A stretch of 64,000 bases of DNA from Streptomyces zagrosensis (GCF_014203645.1 NZ_JACHJL010000002.1:620001-684000), one strand, 5' to 3'; numbered from the stretch's first letter, positions 31,908 to 40,856 are shown. Notes: generated by a model not told the origin, from the sequence alone. Program-made: numbers and translations.

Positions 31908-31913
31908 TAGGGT
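31908..31913 (+). promoter_or_regulatory. -10-like element of a leaderless gene
   Basis: TAGGGT ends 8 nt before the ATG at 31922 and no Shine-Dalgarno sequence is present, which suggests a leaderless transcript. Confidence 0.35.
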
Positions 31914-31921
31914 CGGGCACC

Positions 31922-32128
31922 ATGGCGAACACCCCTGGCCCCGAGGGCAACCACGACCCGGCTGGCAACACCCAGATGTTCCGCGCCTTCGTCGATGAGG
32001 GCGGACCACAGCAGCAGCGCCAGCCCGCTGCCGGACCTACCTCTTCCGGTCCACGGCTGGGCGTGATCATTGGCGTGATCGTCGCGGTGGTGGTAGTCGC
32101 CGCGGTCGCCTGGCTCGCCCTCGGCTGA
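31922..32128 (+). CDS. Small single-span membrane protein
   Basis: A 68-residue protein with a polar N-terminal half, including NTQMFRAFVDEGGPQQQ, and one strong membrane span at the end (LGVIIGVIVAVVVVAAVAWLAL), leaving almost nothing outside. This tail-anchored layout is seen in small conserved streptomycete proteins of unknown function. The start ATG at 31922 lacks a ribosome site and may be leaderless. The gene stands alone, divergent from the MarR set, and its promoter region lies near the twin MarR operators. Confidence 0.65.
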   Translation: MANTPGPEGNHDPAGNTQMFRAFVDEGGPQQQRQPAAGPTSSGPRLGVIIGVIVAVVVVAAVAWLALG

Positions 32129-32751
32129 CCCGCGTCGGCCCGACCGACCCCGTACGCCCAACCGGCGGCCCACCACCTTCGCCCGGTGCCTCACCCAGGC
32201 GCCAGCGGAACCGGCGGGCCGCCGGACCGTTTTTCCGCCGGTGCCTGTCGGTTCGGCTGCCTCGCGTCTCGCCCGCCGCATCGCATCGGCGAGGCCGATG
32301 AGGGCGCCGGTGCTGCTCGTCCCTCGCGGCGCGGTGGCGCTTATGGCGAGGCGGTGCTCATGGCGAGGGGGCGCTCACGGCGCGGCGGCGCTCACGGCAA
32401 GAGGGGCGCTCGCTACGAGGCACGACTACACCCGCGCCCACCCCCGCACGCGCGGTAGCGGTGGCGCCTGCGGTGCGGCGCACGGCGTGGCAGCTCGTGG
32501 TGGTGTGTGGAGGCGCAGCTGTCAGCCCCCTGAGAGGAGGCTGAGGAGCGGGCAAGGTGGCCCGCGGCACGTCGGCGGTGAGTGCCCTGCTCTCCTGGCG
32601 AGGGAGTCCCCCGCCTCATGGACCTCATGGAAGCGGGGGAAGCGACTCGCGGCAGTGCGTGGGACGCCTCAGCTGGTAATCAGCCGACAGCCGGTGATCC
32701 TTGGGCGGTCGTGGGGATGGGGCCACGGGGTCGCGATGGCCAAGGGGGTGG
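32129..32751. other. Gene-free stretch downstream of sigN
   Basis: About 620 nt with repeats of the type 'gcggcgctcacggc' around 32340-32400. No frame has protein character. It holds the 3' ends of two converging transcripts. Confidence 0.4.
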
Positions 32752-33582
32752 TCAGTCGGCGATGAGCCCTTCGCGGAGCTGCGCCAGCGTGCGCGTCAGC
32801 AGCCGCGATACATGCATCTGGGAGATGCCCACCTCTTCGCCAATTTGCGATTGCGTCATGTTGCCGAAGAAGCGAAGCATGATGATTTGGCGCTCCCGCG
32901 GCGGCAGTTGTGCCAGCAGCGGCTTCAACGACTCGCGGTATTCCACGCCCTCCAGGGCACTGTCCTCATACCCCAGCCGGTCGGCCAGTGAGCCGTCTCC
33001 ACCGTCGTCCTCGGGGGACGGTGAGTCGAGCGAACTAGCGGTGTACGCGTTGCCGACGGCGAGGCCGTCCACCACGTCTTCCTCGGAGACACCGAGGCAT
33101 ACGGCGAGCTCCGGAACGGTGGGTGAACGGTCGAGCTTTTGTGCCAACTCGTCGCTGGCCTTCGTCAGGGCGAGCCGCAGTTCCTGGAGGCGGCGCGGGA
33201 CCCGTACCGACCAACTGGTGTCCCGGAAGAAGCGCTTGATCTCACCGACGACCGTGGGCATCGCGAAGGTGGGGAATTCCACGCCGCGTTCACAGTCGAA
33301 TCGGTCAATCGCCTTGATCAGGCCGATGGTACCGACCTGAACGATGTCTTCCATCGGCTCGTTGCGGCTGCGGAAGCGCGCCGCGGCGTAGCGGACCAGG
33401 GGGAGGTTCAGCTCGATCAGGGTGTCACGTACATACGTGCGCTCCGCACTGTCCTGGTCGAGTGCGGCAAGCCGCAGGAACAGGGAGCGGGAGAGGGTGC
33501 GGGTGTCGATGGCGTCGCAGTCGTCAAGCACCCGTGATGCGTCAGTGGTGAGCACCTTCGAGCTGCCCAGATCTACGGACAT
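32752..33582 (-). CDS. sigN: SigB/SigF-type stress sigma factor (SigN-like)
   Basis: A 276-residue group 3 sigma factor. Region 2 reads [25 protein letters not shown] and [23 protein letters not shown]. Region 3 (VPRRLQELRL...) follows, and region 4 has [39 protein letters not shown]. The symbol follows the Streptomyces coelicolor arrangement in which sigN lies directly beside sigF. In S. coelicolor SigN acts in aerial hyphae development. Here it is downstream of the sigF-like gene with 187 nt between, on the same strand. No anti-sigma or anti-anti-sigma gene is adjacent. The ATG at 33582 has AGGGGG just upstream. Confidence 0.88.
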   Translation of the reverse strand: MSVDLGSSKVLTTDASRVLDDCDAIDTRTLSRSLFLRLAALDQDSAERTYVRDTLIELNLPLVRYAAARFRSRNEPMEDIVQVGTIGLIKAIDRFDCERGVEFPTFAMPTVVGEIKRFFRDTSWSVRVPRRLQELRLALTKASDELAQKLDRSPTVPELAVCLGVSEEDVVDGLAVGNAYTASSLDSPSPEDDGGDGSLADRLGYEDSALEGVEYRESLKPLLAQLPPRERQIIMLRFFGNMTQSQIGEEVGISQMHVSRLLTRTLAQLREGLIAD

Positions 33583-33650
33583 GCCACCCCCTTTGAGGTC
33601 GCGGACGGTCGCGGTAGCGCTCTCGTGCGTGCAACGCTGCCTCCCCCTGA

Positions 33651-33676
33651 ATACCGGAAGATCGGCTGCGCCAAAC
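33651..33676 (-). promoter_or_regulatory. Stress-sigma-type promoter before sigN
   Basis: Read on the minus strand: GTTT (33676-33673), 16 nt, then CGGTAT (33656-33651). It resembles the GNNT-N14-16-GGGTAY promoters of SigB-type factors in streptomycetes and would start about 60 nt before the sigN ATG, which suggests auto-control. Confidence 0.5.
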
Positions 33677-33769
33677 GCAGTTCCAGCAGAATGTCACATG
33701 TCGTCAACACGCTGTAGCGCCAAGTCGACATTACTGCCTGGGGGGTGATCGTGGGGTCCCCTTTACGGG

Positions 33770-34894
33770 TTACGACTCGATCCGATTTGCGGAACGTAGT
33801 CGAGCAAAGCTTCGCGATAGCAGTCGTGACACGTGCATTTGGGAGACCCCGAGCTCCGCGCTGATCTGCGACTGGGTGAGATTGCTGTAGTAGCGCAGGA
33901 GCAGGATGCGCTGCTCGCGCTCCGGTAGTTGGACGAGTAGATGCCGTACGAGATCGCGGTGTTCGACCCCGGCTAAGGCGGGGTCCTCGTATCCGAGCCG
34001 GTCGAGTAGCCCGGGCAGCCCGTCGCCTTCCTGGGCGGCCTCAAGGGAGGTCGCGTGGTACGAGCGGCCGGCTTCGATGCAGGCGAGCACCTCGTCCTCG
34101 CCGATGCCTAAGCGCTCGGCGATCTCGGCGGTGGTGGGGGTGCGGCCGTGCAACACCGTCAGGTCCTCGGTCGCGCCGCTGACTTGCACCCACAGCTCGT
34201 GTAGCCGCCGGGGGACATGGACGGTTCGTACATTGTCTCGGAAGTAACGTTTAATCTCACCGACGACCGTGGGCATAGCGAAGGTCGGGAACTGCACTCC
34301 GCGGTGTGGGTCGAACCGGTCAATGGCGTTGATGAGCCCGATCGTGCCGACCTGGATGACGTCCTCTATCGGCTCGTTGCGGCTGCGGAAGCGTGCGGCG
34401 GCGTAGCGCACGAGCGGCAGGTTGGCCTCGATCAGCGCGGTCCGTACGCGGGCGTGCTCGGTACTCCCCGGCTCAAGCCCGGACAACTCGGCGAACAGCA
34501 CCTGGGTGAGCGCCCGCGCGTCGGCGCTCCGCCGCTCGCGCGGCGTGATCGCGGCCTCGGTTGGACCATCGCCCGCCGTCTCGACTGGGTTGCCACCTGC
34601 CATCTCGGCTGGGCTGCCACCTGCCGACCCGGCTGGGCCGCCCCTGGCCGACCCGGCTGCTCCTGCCTGGCCGGCACCAGTCTGCATCGTTTCGGACGGG
34701 CCGTCATCGGCTCGGTTGGCTGCCGCCGTCTCGGTTGGGCCGTCGTCGGCCCGCGGGGTGGTGGTGGCATCGTCCGCTGGTTCGCCTGCGCGTTCGACCC
34801 GTGCTGCGCGTTCGCTGGTGCCGCCCTGGGGTGGCGCTTTGGGTGCAGTACGGGCCGTCACGGTCACGCCACCCTTCAGGTCGTCCCATCCCAA
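33770..34894 (-). CDS. sigF: Sporulation-type sigma factor (SigF-like) with long N-terminal extension
   Basis: A 374-residue group 3 sigma factor closely similar to the SigN-like neighbour in regions 2 to 4 ([47 protein letters not shown]). In S. coelicolor SigF (287 residues) acts late in spores. This one has about 85 extra N-terminal residues rich in Ala, Gly, Pro and Thr with repeated short units ([17 protein letters not shown]), probably disordered. If the ATG at 34894 is wrong, GTGs at 34867 or 34861, just after a GAAGGG, would be alternatives; the extension would still remain. No anti-sigma gene is adjacent. It lies 187 nt upstream of sigN. Confidence 0.88.
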   Translation of the reverse strand: MGWDDLKGGVTVTARTAPKAPPQGGTSERAARVERAGEPADDATTTPRADDGPTETAAANRADDGPSETMQTGAGQAGAAGSARGGPAGSAGGSPAEMAGGNPVETAGDGPTEAAITPRERRSADARALTQVLFAELSGLEPGSTEHARVRTALIEANLPLVRYAAARFRSRNEPIEDVIQVGTIGLINAIDRFDPHRGVQFPTFAMPTVVGEIKRYFRDNVRTVHVPRRLHELWVQVSGATEDLTVLHGRTPTTAEIAERLGIGEDEVLACIEAGRSYHATSLEAAQEGDGLPGLLDRLGYEDPALAGVEHRDLVRHLLVQLPEREQRILLLRYYSNLTQSQISAELGVSQMHVSRLLSRSFARLRSANRIES

Positions 34895-35010
34895 TCATCC
34901 GGCAAAAGCGGTCATAGCATCACAAGACATGTCCACGGTGTGCAAGCACCGTATAGCTCCGTGTTGATGGGTGAGTTGGGGCGTGGCGCACCCATTCCGA
35001 CGCCCCGTAC

Positions 35011-35050
35011 AGCCGACAGCCCCCCACCGTGCGGCGGGGGGCTGTCGGCT
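35011..35050 (-). terminator. Strong terminator after the Dabb gene
   Basis: A perfect 15-bp stem AGCCGACAGCCCCCC / GGGGGGCTGTCGGCT with a 10-nt loop, 19 nt past the Dabb stop on the minus strand. It separates Dabb from sigF. Confidence 0.85.
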
Positions 35051-35068
35051 GCTGTGCGGGCGAGCGGC

Positions 35069-35362
35069 TCAGAACTCGTAGTCGGCGATCACCCAGGTGG
35101 CGAAGGTTCGCCACTGGTCGGCGGCAGCCTGATGGGCCGGGTGTTCGAGGTAGCGCTTCAGCGCGTCCTTATCGGCCACGGCCGAGTTGATGGCGAAGTC
35201 GTGCGCGATGGGCCGGTCGGTGATGTTCCAGGCGCACTCCCAGAACTCCAGCTCGGGGACGACCCCCGCCAGCTCCTGGAACGCCTTCGCTCCGGCGATC
35301 ACGCGCGGCTCATCGCGCGTAACGCCGTCATTCAGTTTGAAAAGGACCAGATGACGTATCAC
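35069..35362 (-). CDS. Dabb (stress-responsive A/B barrel) protein
   Basis: A 97-residue dimeric alpha/beta-barrel protein of the Dabb family. The N-terminal strand is VIRHLVLFKLNDGV, and the pattern WNITDRPIAHDFAINSAVADKDALKRYLEHPAHQ is typical. The GTG at 35362 was chosen because GGAGGG lies 9 nt upstream and the family begins with this strand; the ATG at 35389 lacks a ribosome site. Dabb proteins range from polyketide cyclase-like enzymes to stress proteins of unknown activity; this stand-alone form has no known substrate. It is transcribed towards the sigF gene but stopped by a strong hairpin. Confidence 0.85.
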   Translation of the reverse strand: MIRHLVLFKLNDGVTRDEPRVIAGAKAFQELAGVVPELEFWECAWNITDRPIAHDFAINSAVADKDALKRYLEHPAHQAAADQWRTFATWVIADYEF

Positions 35363-35431
35363 TGGGGGCTGCCCTCCGTCAGACGACATAGGCGCGGCGC
35401 GGTGGTGGCGGGCAGCCAGGTCCGCGACCGG

Positions 35432-35596
35432 TCACTTGACCAGCTCGGTCATGAACTCGCCAATGCCCTTTGCCGCGTCCGAGATGCCCTCGAACCCTAC
35501 CTGGACGAGGTCGGCGGCCCGGTCCGGTGAGTTGATGATCGTGTACAGCACGAAGACGACGAGTATGTAGGTAGCGATCTTCTTCGCCTGAGCCAT
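35432..35596 (-). CDS. 54-residue membrane peptide
   Basis: A short protein with one membrane span (IATYILVVFVLYTII, about residues 7-21) and an amphipathic C-terminal part (NSPDRAADLVQVGFEGISDAAKGIGEFMTELVK). The start ATG at 35596 has GGGAGG about 9 nt upstream. The pattern AADLVQVGFEGISDAAxGIGEFM looks like a conserved actinobacterial peptide family of unknown function. It lies 69 nt upstream of the Dabb gene start on the same strand, so the two may be co-transcribed. Confidence 0.7.
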   Translation of the reverse strand: MAQAKKIATYILVVFVLYTIINSPDRAADLVQVGFEGISDAAKGIGEFMTELVK

Positions 35597-36316
35597 CTCG
35601 TCCGCCTCCCCTGCGTCACCTGTGAGCTCGCGTGAGTCTATCCACAGCTGTAGGCCGGCCGAGTGACTAGGCCCATCGTTCATGTCCTCTTCAACGGTGT
35701 GGGCGATGCGGAGAAGTCCGGCGGAAAGGGTCCGTAGCCGGCGCAGCTGTGCCGGGATCGGCCGGAAGTGTCGCTGTTGACCCCGATGGCGGAATGCGCC
35801 GCACGACGGCGTGTCGGGTCGCTGGGGCCGGGTTCGGGTGTGGTGCGGGGTTGTCGGGGTCGGGGCCGCCTGGGTTGGGGTCGGCCGGTCGGCCGACCTG
35901 GTCCGCGCGGTGCGGAACGTCAGGCTCCTGCCGCGCTTCGGAGCGTTGATCGCCAAGTCCTCGCGCGTACACGCGCGTTGGTGGTCACATGCTCTGGTCG
36001 TTGGGCCCTGTGCCCCGTAGGGTCGTGTGCGTCGTCGGGCCGTACGCACCGATGACCGCAGACCGCTTGCCGCTCGTCGGCTCGCGCCCTGCGGCAGCCT
36101 CCGTGCGACCACCGGCCCCGGGCTGGATGCCGCACGGGCCGCGCACCGCTGACCCTGTGCACCGTCCCGCTGCACCTCGTCGGGGCCGGTCCTCACCACG
36201 CCGTGCTGTGCCGGCGGTCAGCTCGCCCCGCCCCGGTAGGAGGCTGCCGCTGTGGCCGCGGGTGCCGACCGGCGATGACGGGGCGAACGCACAGCGGCAA
36301 CGTGGGGGGAATTGCG
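35597..36316. other. Gene-free stretch
   Basis: About 720 nt between divergent genes with no convincing frame. The palindrome GGTCGGCCGACC lies near 35887. The ribosome site GGGGGGA before 36317 is clear. Confidence 0.4.
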
Positions 36317-38215
36317 ATGGTGTGGGAACAACGGCACTCGCCGGAGAGAGGGCCTCAGGGAGAGGCCGTGGGCGCTGGCGGCTCCGGGGGCGGTGCCGCG
36401 GTGCCGCCCCCCGCACCGCCACCGCCCGCATCGCTCCCGCCCTCGTCGCCCTCGTCGCCCTCGGCGCCGCCCCCCGGGCCGCCGCAGTCCTCTCCGCACG
36501 CGTCGCCGCTGCCCCCGCCGCCACAGGCACAGTCACCGGCACCACAGGCACAGCCACCGGCACCCGCACCCGCACCCGCACCACAGGCACCGGCACAGCC
36601 ACCACAACCGTCGCAGCCCACGCTGCAACTCGGCTCCCTACAGCCACCGGGGCCACCGCAGCCTCCGTATCACTTCGGCGCCCCACCTCCGCCGCCCAAC
36701 CCGCCCGCACCACCCGTTGCGGCGGACCCCTGGCGGGCCGCCGCGGTGGGGCTGCTCAACCTCAGCGGTCTGGGCGTGGGGTACGCCCTCACGCGGGTCT
36801 GGTGGGCGATGGCCCTGTGCTGGGCCGCCACCGGTGGCCTGCTGCTGCTCACCCTGCCTGCCGACCCGGATGGCGTCTCGGGCGGGGTGCTCGTCGGCTA
36901 TCTCGCCGTCTTGGCCGGCGCGGCGGCCCATGGCGCGTACCTCGGGCTGCGCAGGCGGCTGACCTGGCCGCCGCGCTCGACCGTCGCCGTGCTGCTCGGC
37001 GTGGTGCTCCTCGCTGCGCCCGGGGGCGGGTTCGTCGCGTACGACAGCGCACGTGATGAAGCCACCCAGGAGATGCTCCTCGACCGCCTTGAGCGGGCCG
37101 ACCGCATCGTCGAGACGGCGAACGACCAGCCCTTCAGCCGAGCCGAGTCGGACTACACCAAGGCGCTGGACATCTATGGCGACCTCACCGACGATCACGC
37201 GGGCTCCCGGGCCGCCAAGCGCGTTCCGGACCGCTTGCAGACGTATTACGAGACGGTCGGTGCCCCGTACGGCCGCAAGGAGTATTGCGAGGCGATCACG
37301 CCGCTGAAGCATCTGCGCACGGTGCCCGCAATTGTCGGCAAGCAGAGCGTGGGGCCGCTGGCCACCTGGCCTGATGACCGGCTGGCCACCTCGCTCTACG
37401 AGTGCGGGGTGACCGGACTCGGTCAGTCCGTGTACGCCGCGGAGAAGAACGCGAACCTCAGCGAGCTGCTCACCGAGTTCCCGAAGTCGGAGCAGGCCGC
37501 GAAGGTGGAGCCGGCCGTCAGCGCCGCGATCGCCACCGCGGCCGACAATCTGAAGGGCAGCGCCCCCTGCGAGGCCGTCACCACCCTCAACGCCCTCAGC
37601 AGCCAGGCCACGGTCCTGGCCAAGGGAGCTACGGGCGGCGCCGGGGGGCTGGGCGAGGCCGCCGGGACGGCGAAGGGGCATGTGCAGTCCGGTACGTACG
37701 CGTGCGGCGTTGACCAGTACAAGGACGGCCAGTTCGACTCGGCCATCAAGACCCTGAAGGGCTTCGCCGACACCTACCGGAGCGATAAGAACCGGCCGCG
37801 CGCCCAGAAGATCGTCATCGCCGCGGAGATCGCCAAGGAGCTGCCCGCCGCGGGCAAGAACCTGCCCACGACGGCCTCCGGCGGAAGCATCACCGTCACG
37901 GTCAAAAACGACAGTCCGAACCCGGTAGATATTCTCTACACGGGCCCCGTCACCGGCAGCTTCTCCCTCAAGGCATGTGACGGCTGCACGACGTACTCCA
38001 ACCGGGCGGCGGCACGGCGTAGCGCATGCCAGGGCAGCAAGAGCTACCCGCAGCGCACCATCTCGTTGCCCGTTGGCACGTCCTACTTCCTCCATAAGTC
38101 CACGGGCGGTAGCTCCAACAGCTCCGGTGCCGACACGGCGAAGATCGAGCCGGGTTACATCTATACGGAGTGCGCGTACGCGGTGAGCCCCTTCGGCCTG
38201 GATGTGGCCGACTAG
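36317..38215 (+). CDS. Proline-rich multi-span membrane protein with extracellular domain
   Basis: A 632-residue protein. An N-terminal region of about 130 residues is almost only Pro, Ala, Gln and Ser and probably cytosolic. Four membrane spans follow (about 140-250; for example AAVGLLNLSGLGVGYALTRVWWAMALCWAATG split as two, then VLVGYLAVLAGAAAHGAYLG and STVAVLLGVVLLAAP). A helical, TPR-like region (about 260-525) with FSRAESDYTKALDIYGDL and DGQFDSAIKTLKGFADTY comes next. The C-terminal beta domain has Cys in LKACDGCTTYS, RSACQG and YTECAY, suggesting disulfides outside the cell. The ATG at 36317 has GGGGGGA 6 nt upstream. The spans resemble small TM2-like domains. Function unknown; it could sense or scaffold at the envelope. 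Confidence 0.75.
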   Translation: MVWEQRHSPERGPQGEAVGAGGSGGGAAVPPPAPPPPASLPPSSPSSPSAPPPGPPQSSPHASPLPPPPQAQSPAPQAQPPAPAPAPAPQAPAQPPQPSQPTLQLGSLQPPGPPQPPYHFGAPPPPPNPPAPPVAADPWRAAAVGLLNLSGLGVGYALTRVWWAMALCWAATGGLLLLTLPADPDGVSGGVLVGYLAVLAGAAAHGAYLGLRRRLTWPPRSTVAVLLGVVLLAAPGGGFVAYDSARDEATQEMLLDRLERADRIVETANDQPFSRAESDYTKALDIYGDLTDDHAGSRAAKRVPDRLQTYYETVGAPYGRKEYCEAITPLKHLRTVPAIVGKQSVGPLATWPDDRLATSLYECGVTGLGQSVYAAEKNANLSELLTEFPKSEQAAKVEPAVSAAIATAADNLKGSAPCEAVTTLNALSSQATVLAKGATGGAGGLGEAAGTAKGHVQSGTYACGVDQYKDGQFDSAIKTLKGFADTYRSDKNRPRAQKIVIAAEIAKELPAAGKNLPTTASGGSITVTVKNDSPNPVDILYTGPVTGSFSLKACDGCTTYSNRAAARRSACQGSKSYPQRTISLPVGTSYFLHKSTGGSSNSSGADTAKIEPGYIYTECAYAVSPFGLDVAD

Positions 38216-38224
38216 GCGGGTGGG

Positions 38225-38539
38225 TCAGTGGAGTACCTTCAGGCCTGCGACGCAGCCGACGATGCCGACCAGCAGGAGCAGCTTGGCCAGCGAGACGGAT
38301 TCGTCGCCGACTGCCATGGCGTACCCGGCGGTTAGTGCGGCACCGACGCCGACCCAGACCGCGTAACCGGTGCCCACGGGCAGGGTGCGCAGCGCGAAGG
38401 CGAGGCCCGCCATGCTCAGGAACAGGCCGATGGCGAACACGAGGGACGGTGCCAGCCGGCTGAAGCCTTCGGACTTGCCCAGGGCGGTTGCCCATACGGC
38501 TTCGAGCACGCCGGAAACCAATAGCACGATCCAAGCCAC
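38225..38539 (-). CDS. sugE: SMR-family small multidrug / guanidinium exporter
   Basis: A 104-residue protein with four membrane spans. The essential Glu lies in TM1 (VSGVLEAVWATALGKSEGF). GTGYAVWVGVGAALTA forms the TM3 core, and the last span is LLLLVGIVGCVAGLKVLH. The sequence following the Glu (AVWATALGKSEGF) is nearer to SugE/Gdx guanidinium exporters than to EmrE. The functional unit is an antiparallel dimer driven by protons. The start is GTG at 38539, with GAGAGGGG about 8 nt upstream. It is convergent with the proline-rich membrane protein gene, with 9 nt between the stops. No guanidine riboswitch was recognised upstream. Confidence 0.88.
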   Translation of the reverse strand: MAWIVLLVSGVLEAVWATALGKSEGFSRLAPSLVFAIGLFLSMAGLAFALRTLPVGTGYAVWVGVGAALTAGYAMAVGDESVSLAKLLLLVGIVGCVAGLKVLH

Positions 38540-38891
38540 CGGGTGCCCCTCTCGCTGTGGTCATCGCATCTGCCAGCGACGGCGACGGGCCGTCGCCCAC
38601 GGGCCGCGACTGCCCACGGGCCGCAGCCGCCCACGGGCCGCGCCCGTTCGTGGACCGCAGCCGTTCATGGGCCGCTACGAGCCGACCTGGTGATCGCGCG
38701 GTGTACGACGGCTCTCGACCGGCGGACCGCTCCGCCTCTGCGGCCACCACGCTATGCGGGGTGTGCTCGGGTGGCGACCGGGTGTGGTGGTACGGGTGAG
38801 TGGCTGCCTCTGCCCGGGTCCCAGCCCGCGTCCCGGCCCCCGCCCGAGCCCGCTGGACGAGGGAGCGGTCACGGCCGCCCGCAGCACGAAG
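38540..38891. repeat. Gene-free stretch with degenerate 'gcccacgggccgc' repeats
   Basis: Between about 38580 and 38680 the unit GCCCACGGGCCGC recurs in several imperfect copies (also as CGTTCATGGGCCGC). The unit holds a partial palindrome. No gene is seen in the whole 520-nt gap before the subtilase stop. Confidence 0.6.
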
Positions 38892-38936
38892 CCGGGCCGG
38901 GCGCCGCGTGGTCTTGGCACGCGGTGCCCGGCCCGG
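38892..38936 (-). terminator. Long GC hairpin after the subtilase gene
   Basis: The 19-nt arms 38892-38910 and 38918-38936 pair at 18 of 19 positions around a 7-nt loop, 124 nt past the subtilase stop. This is likely a factor-independent terminator or an RNA 3' stabiliser. Confidence 0.6.
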
Positions 38937-39059
38937 AGGGGCCTGCGTTCGAAGTTGGGGTTCGGCGCCGGCCCGTTATCCGGTGGACGCTGGGTCGGCG
39001 TTCACCGGAGACGAGGGTCCTGGGCGACCGCGGTGGGCCCCCGGGACCGGATGGTGGTG

Positions 39060-40646
39060 TCAGACGGTGAGCTTCCAGGAGTTGATCCGGCCGGAGTCGT
39101 TGGCGGAGACGTCCTGGGCGCGCAGCTTCCAGGTGCCGTTGCGGGCCTCGGCGGAGGCGTTGACGGTGTAGGTGGCGCGGATGTTGTCGGCGGAGTCGTT
39201 GTCCGATGAGTTCTTCAGCCGGTACGTGGAGCCATCGGGGGCGACCAGGTCGAGGACGACGTCACCGCGGTAGGTGTGGGTGATGTCCACCGTGACCTGG
39301 GTGGTGGCCGATGCCTGCCCGGCGCAATCCGCGATGGTGACCGGGCTGGTCACCGCGGCCGAGTTGTCCGCGATCGTCACCGGGCTGCTGCTGGACGCTG
39401 CGGGGCAGGTCGTGGGCTCGGGCTCGGTGCCGCCGGAGTTGGTGTTGAGCAGCTTGTTCGGCGATCCGGGCTTGGCGTCGCCGATGGTGACGGTGGTGGC
39501 CTGGGCGACCAGGGCGTCACGCGTCTGCTTGGGCGTGGCGCTGGGGTGGTCGGCCAGGTAGAGGGCTGCCGCGCCGGCGACGTGCGGGGCGGACATGGAC
39601 GTGCCGCTCATCGTGCGGGTGCCGGTGTCGCTCTGGTGGCTCGTGGAGACGATGTCCGTGCCCGGGGCCCAGATGTCCAGGCAGCTGCCGTAGTTGGAGT
39701 CGGAGCGGCGGGCGTCGTCCTTGGTGGTGTTCCCCACGGTGATCGCTTCGGGCACCTTCGCCGGTGACGACTGGCAGGCGTCGCTGTTGAAGTTGTTGCC
39801 CGACAGGGACCATGTCACGCCGGAGGCTATGGATTCCTTGATCGCGTTTTCGACGACGGTGTCGGAGTTGCCGAACTGCAAGCTGAAGTTGGCCACGGCG
39901 GGCTTGGCGGCGTGCTCGGTGACCCATTCGATGCCGTTGAGGGCCAGCTCCGTTGAGCTGCTGTCGTTGCAGTCCAGGATGCGGACCGAGACGAGTTTGG
40001 CTCCCTTGGCCACGCCGTACTTCGTCCCTCCGACCGTCCCGGCCACGTGCGTGCCGTGGCCCAGACAGTCGCTGGCGTTGCTGTCGTTGTCAACGAAGTC
40101 GTAGCCGCTCTTGGCCCGACCGCCGAAGTCCTGGTGGCTCATCCGAATGCCGCTGTCAACGATGTAGGCGGTGACATTGCTCGCGGTGGTGTTGTACGTG
40201 TACTTGCCGTCGAGGCTCTTGGTCTTTTGGTCGATCCGGTCCAGGCCCCAGGTGGGGTTCGTCTGGGTTTCGGACGAGTGGCCGATCTGGACCGGCGCGA
40301 CATACTTCACCTGCGGGTCCGCGGCCAGCTTGGCCGCTTCGGCCTCGCTCATCTTGGCAGAGAACCCACGCAGCGCGTGGTTGTACGCGCGGTGCGCCTG
40401 GCCTCCGTACTTGCCTGCCAGCTTCTGTGCCGACGTCGTGGACACGGACGCGGCCTTGTCGCTCATGCTGACGATGTAGCGGCCCTTGACCTGGTCCTTG
40501 CTCGGCACGGTGAGCAGCTTGCCCGGCGCGGGCGAAGGCTCGGTCTTGGCGGAAGCCGAGGGTGCCCAGCTCGTCGCTGCCGCAGCGAGCGCCATCGTGG
40601 CAATGGTGACCAGCAGTCTCTTGCGTCCTGTGGAGTTCTTCTGCAC
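39060..40646 (-). CDS. Secreted subtilisin-like protease (S8) with P-domain
   Basis: A 528-residue secreted serine protease. A signal peptide (VTIATMALAAAATSW, cleavage near ASA) is followed by an inhibitor I9 propeptide (about 45-118; GRYIVSMSD). The S8 catalytic domain (about 135-395) has Asp in AYIVDSGI (near 164), His in GHGTHVAGT (near 197), oxyanion Asn in LSGNN (near 284) and Ser in SGTSMSAPH (near 350). A C-terminal proprotein-convertase P-domain (about 430-528) has VTVDITHTYRGDVVLDLVAPDG. The segment SPVTIAD occurs twice before the P-domain, a small internal duplication. The start GTG at 40646 has AGGAG 4 nt upstream. Two Cys in each half suggest disulfides. It is divergent from the LAL regulator, which could control it. 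Confidence 0.92.
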   Translation of the reverse strand: MQKNSTGRKRLLVTIATMALAAAATSWAPSASAKTEPSPAPGKLLTVPSKDQVKGRYIVSMSDKAASVSTTSAQKLAGKYGGQAHRAYNHALRGFSAKMSEAEAAKLAADPQVKYVAPVQIGHSSETQTNPTWGLDRIDQKTKSLDGKYTYNTTASNVTAYIVDSGIRMSHQDFGGRAKSGYDFVDNDSNASDCLGHGTHVAGTVGGTKYGVAKGAKLVSVRILDCNDSSSTELALNGIEWVTEHAAKPAVANFSLQFGNSDTVVENAIKESIASGVTWSLSGNNFNSDACQSSPAKVPEAITVGNTTKDDARRSDSNYGSCLDIWAPGTDIVSTSHQSDTGTRTMSGTSMSAPHVAGAAALYLADHPSATPKQTRDALVAQATTVTIGDAKPGSPNKLLNTNSGGTEPEPTTCPAASSSSPVTIADNSAAVTSPVTIADCAGQASATTQVTVDITHTYRGDVVLDLVAPDGSTYRLKNSSDNDSADNIRATYTVNASAEARNGTWKLRAQDVSANDSGRINSWKLTV

Positions 40647-40786
40647 GTCTCTCCTCGGTGGGGGCATGCCGCATGTGGCCGTGGGGATGGGGAGTCCGTT
40701 TCAGCTGGCCGCGGAAAAGCGGCGACTGCTGGACATGCAGAACCATGGGCGGCCCGCGCCTGGCGAGCAATGGCCGTATCAATAGG

Positions 40787-40798
40787 TGCGTATACGCA
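40787..40798. promoter_or_regulatory. Perfect 12-bp palindrome between protease and LAL regulator
   Basis: TGCGTATACGCA, fully symmetric, lies in the 210-nt gap between two divergent starts, 24 nt upstream of the predicted -35 of the regulator. It is a candidate operator for either gene. Confidence 0.5.
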
Positions 40799-40821
40799 AT
40801 AAAGGCCGGTACGGAACTTCC

Positions 40822-40850
40822 TTGTGCCTCCCGGTGGTGGCGGTTAGGGT
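40822..40850 (+). promoter_or_regulatory. Leaderless-type promoter of the LAL regulator
   Basis: TTGTGC (40822-40827), a 17-nt spacer, and TAGGGT (40845-40850) stand 6 nt before the ATG. There is no Shine-Dalgarno sequence, so transcription probably starts at or very near the ATG. Confidence 0.5.
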
Positions 40851-40856
40851 CCGCGC

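Noticed and set aside
38225..38539. Guanidine riboswitch before the SMR exporter
   Set aside because: The upstream sequence is a run of imperfect GCCCACGGGCCGC repeats, and I see no conserved guanidine-riboswitch core.
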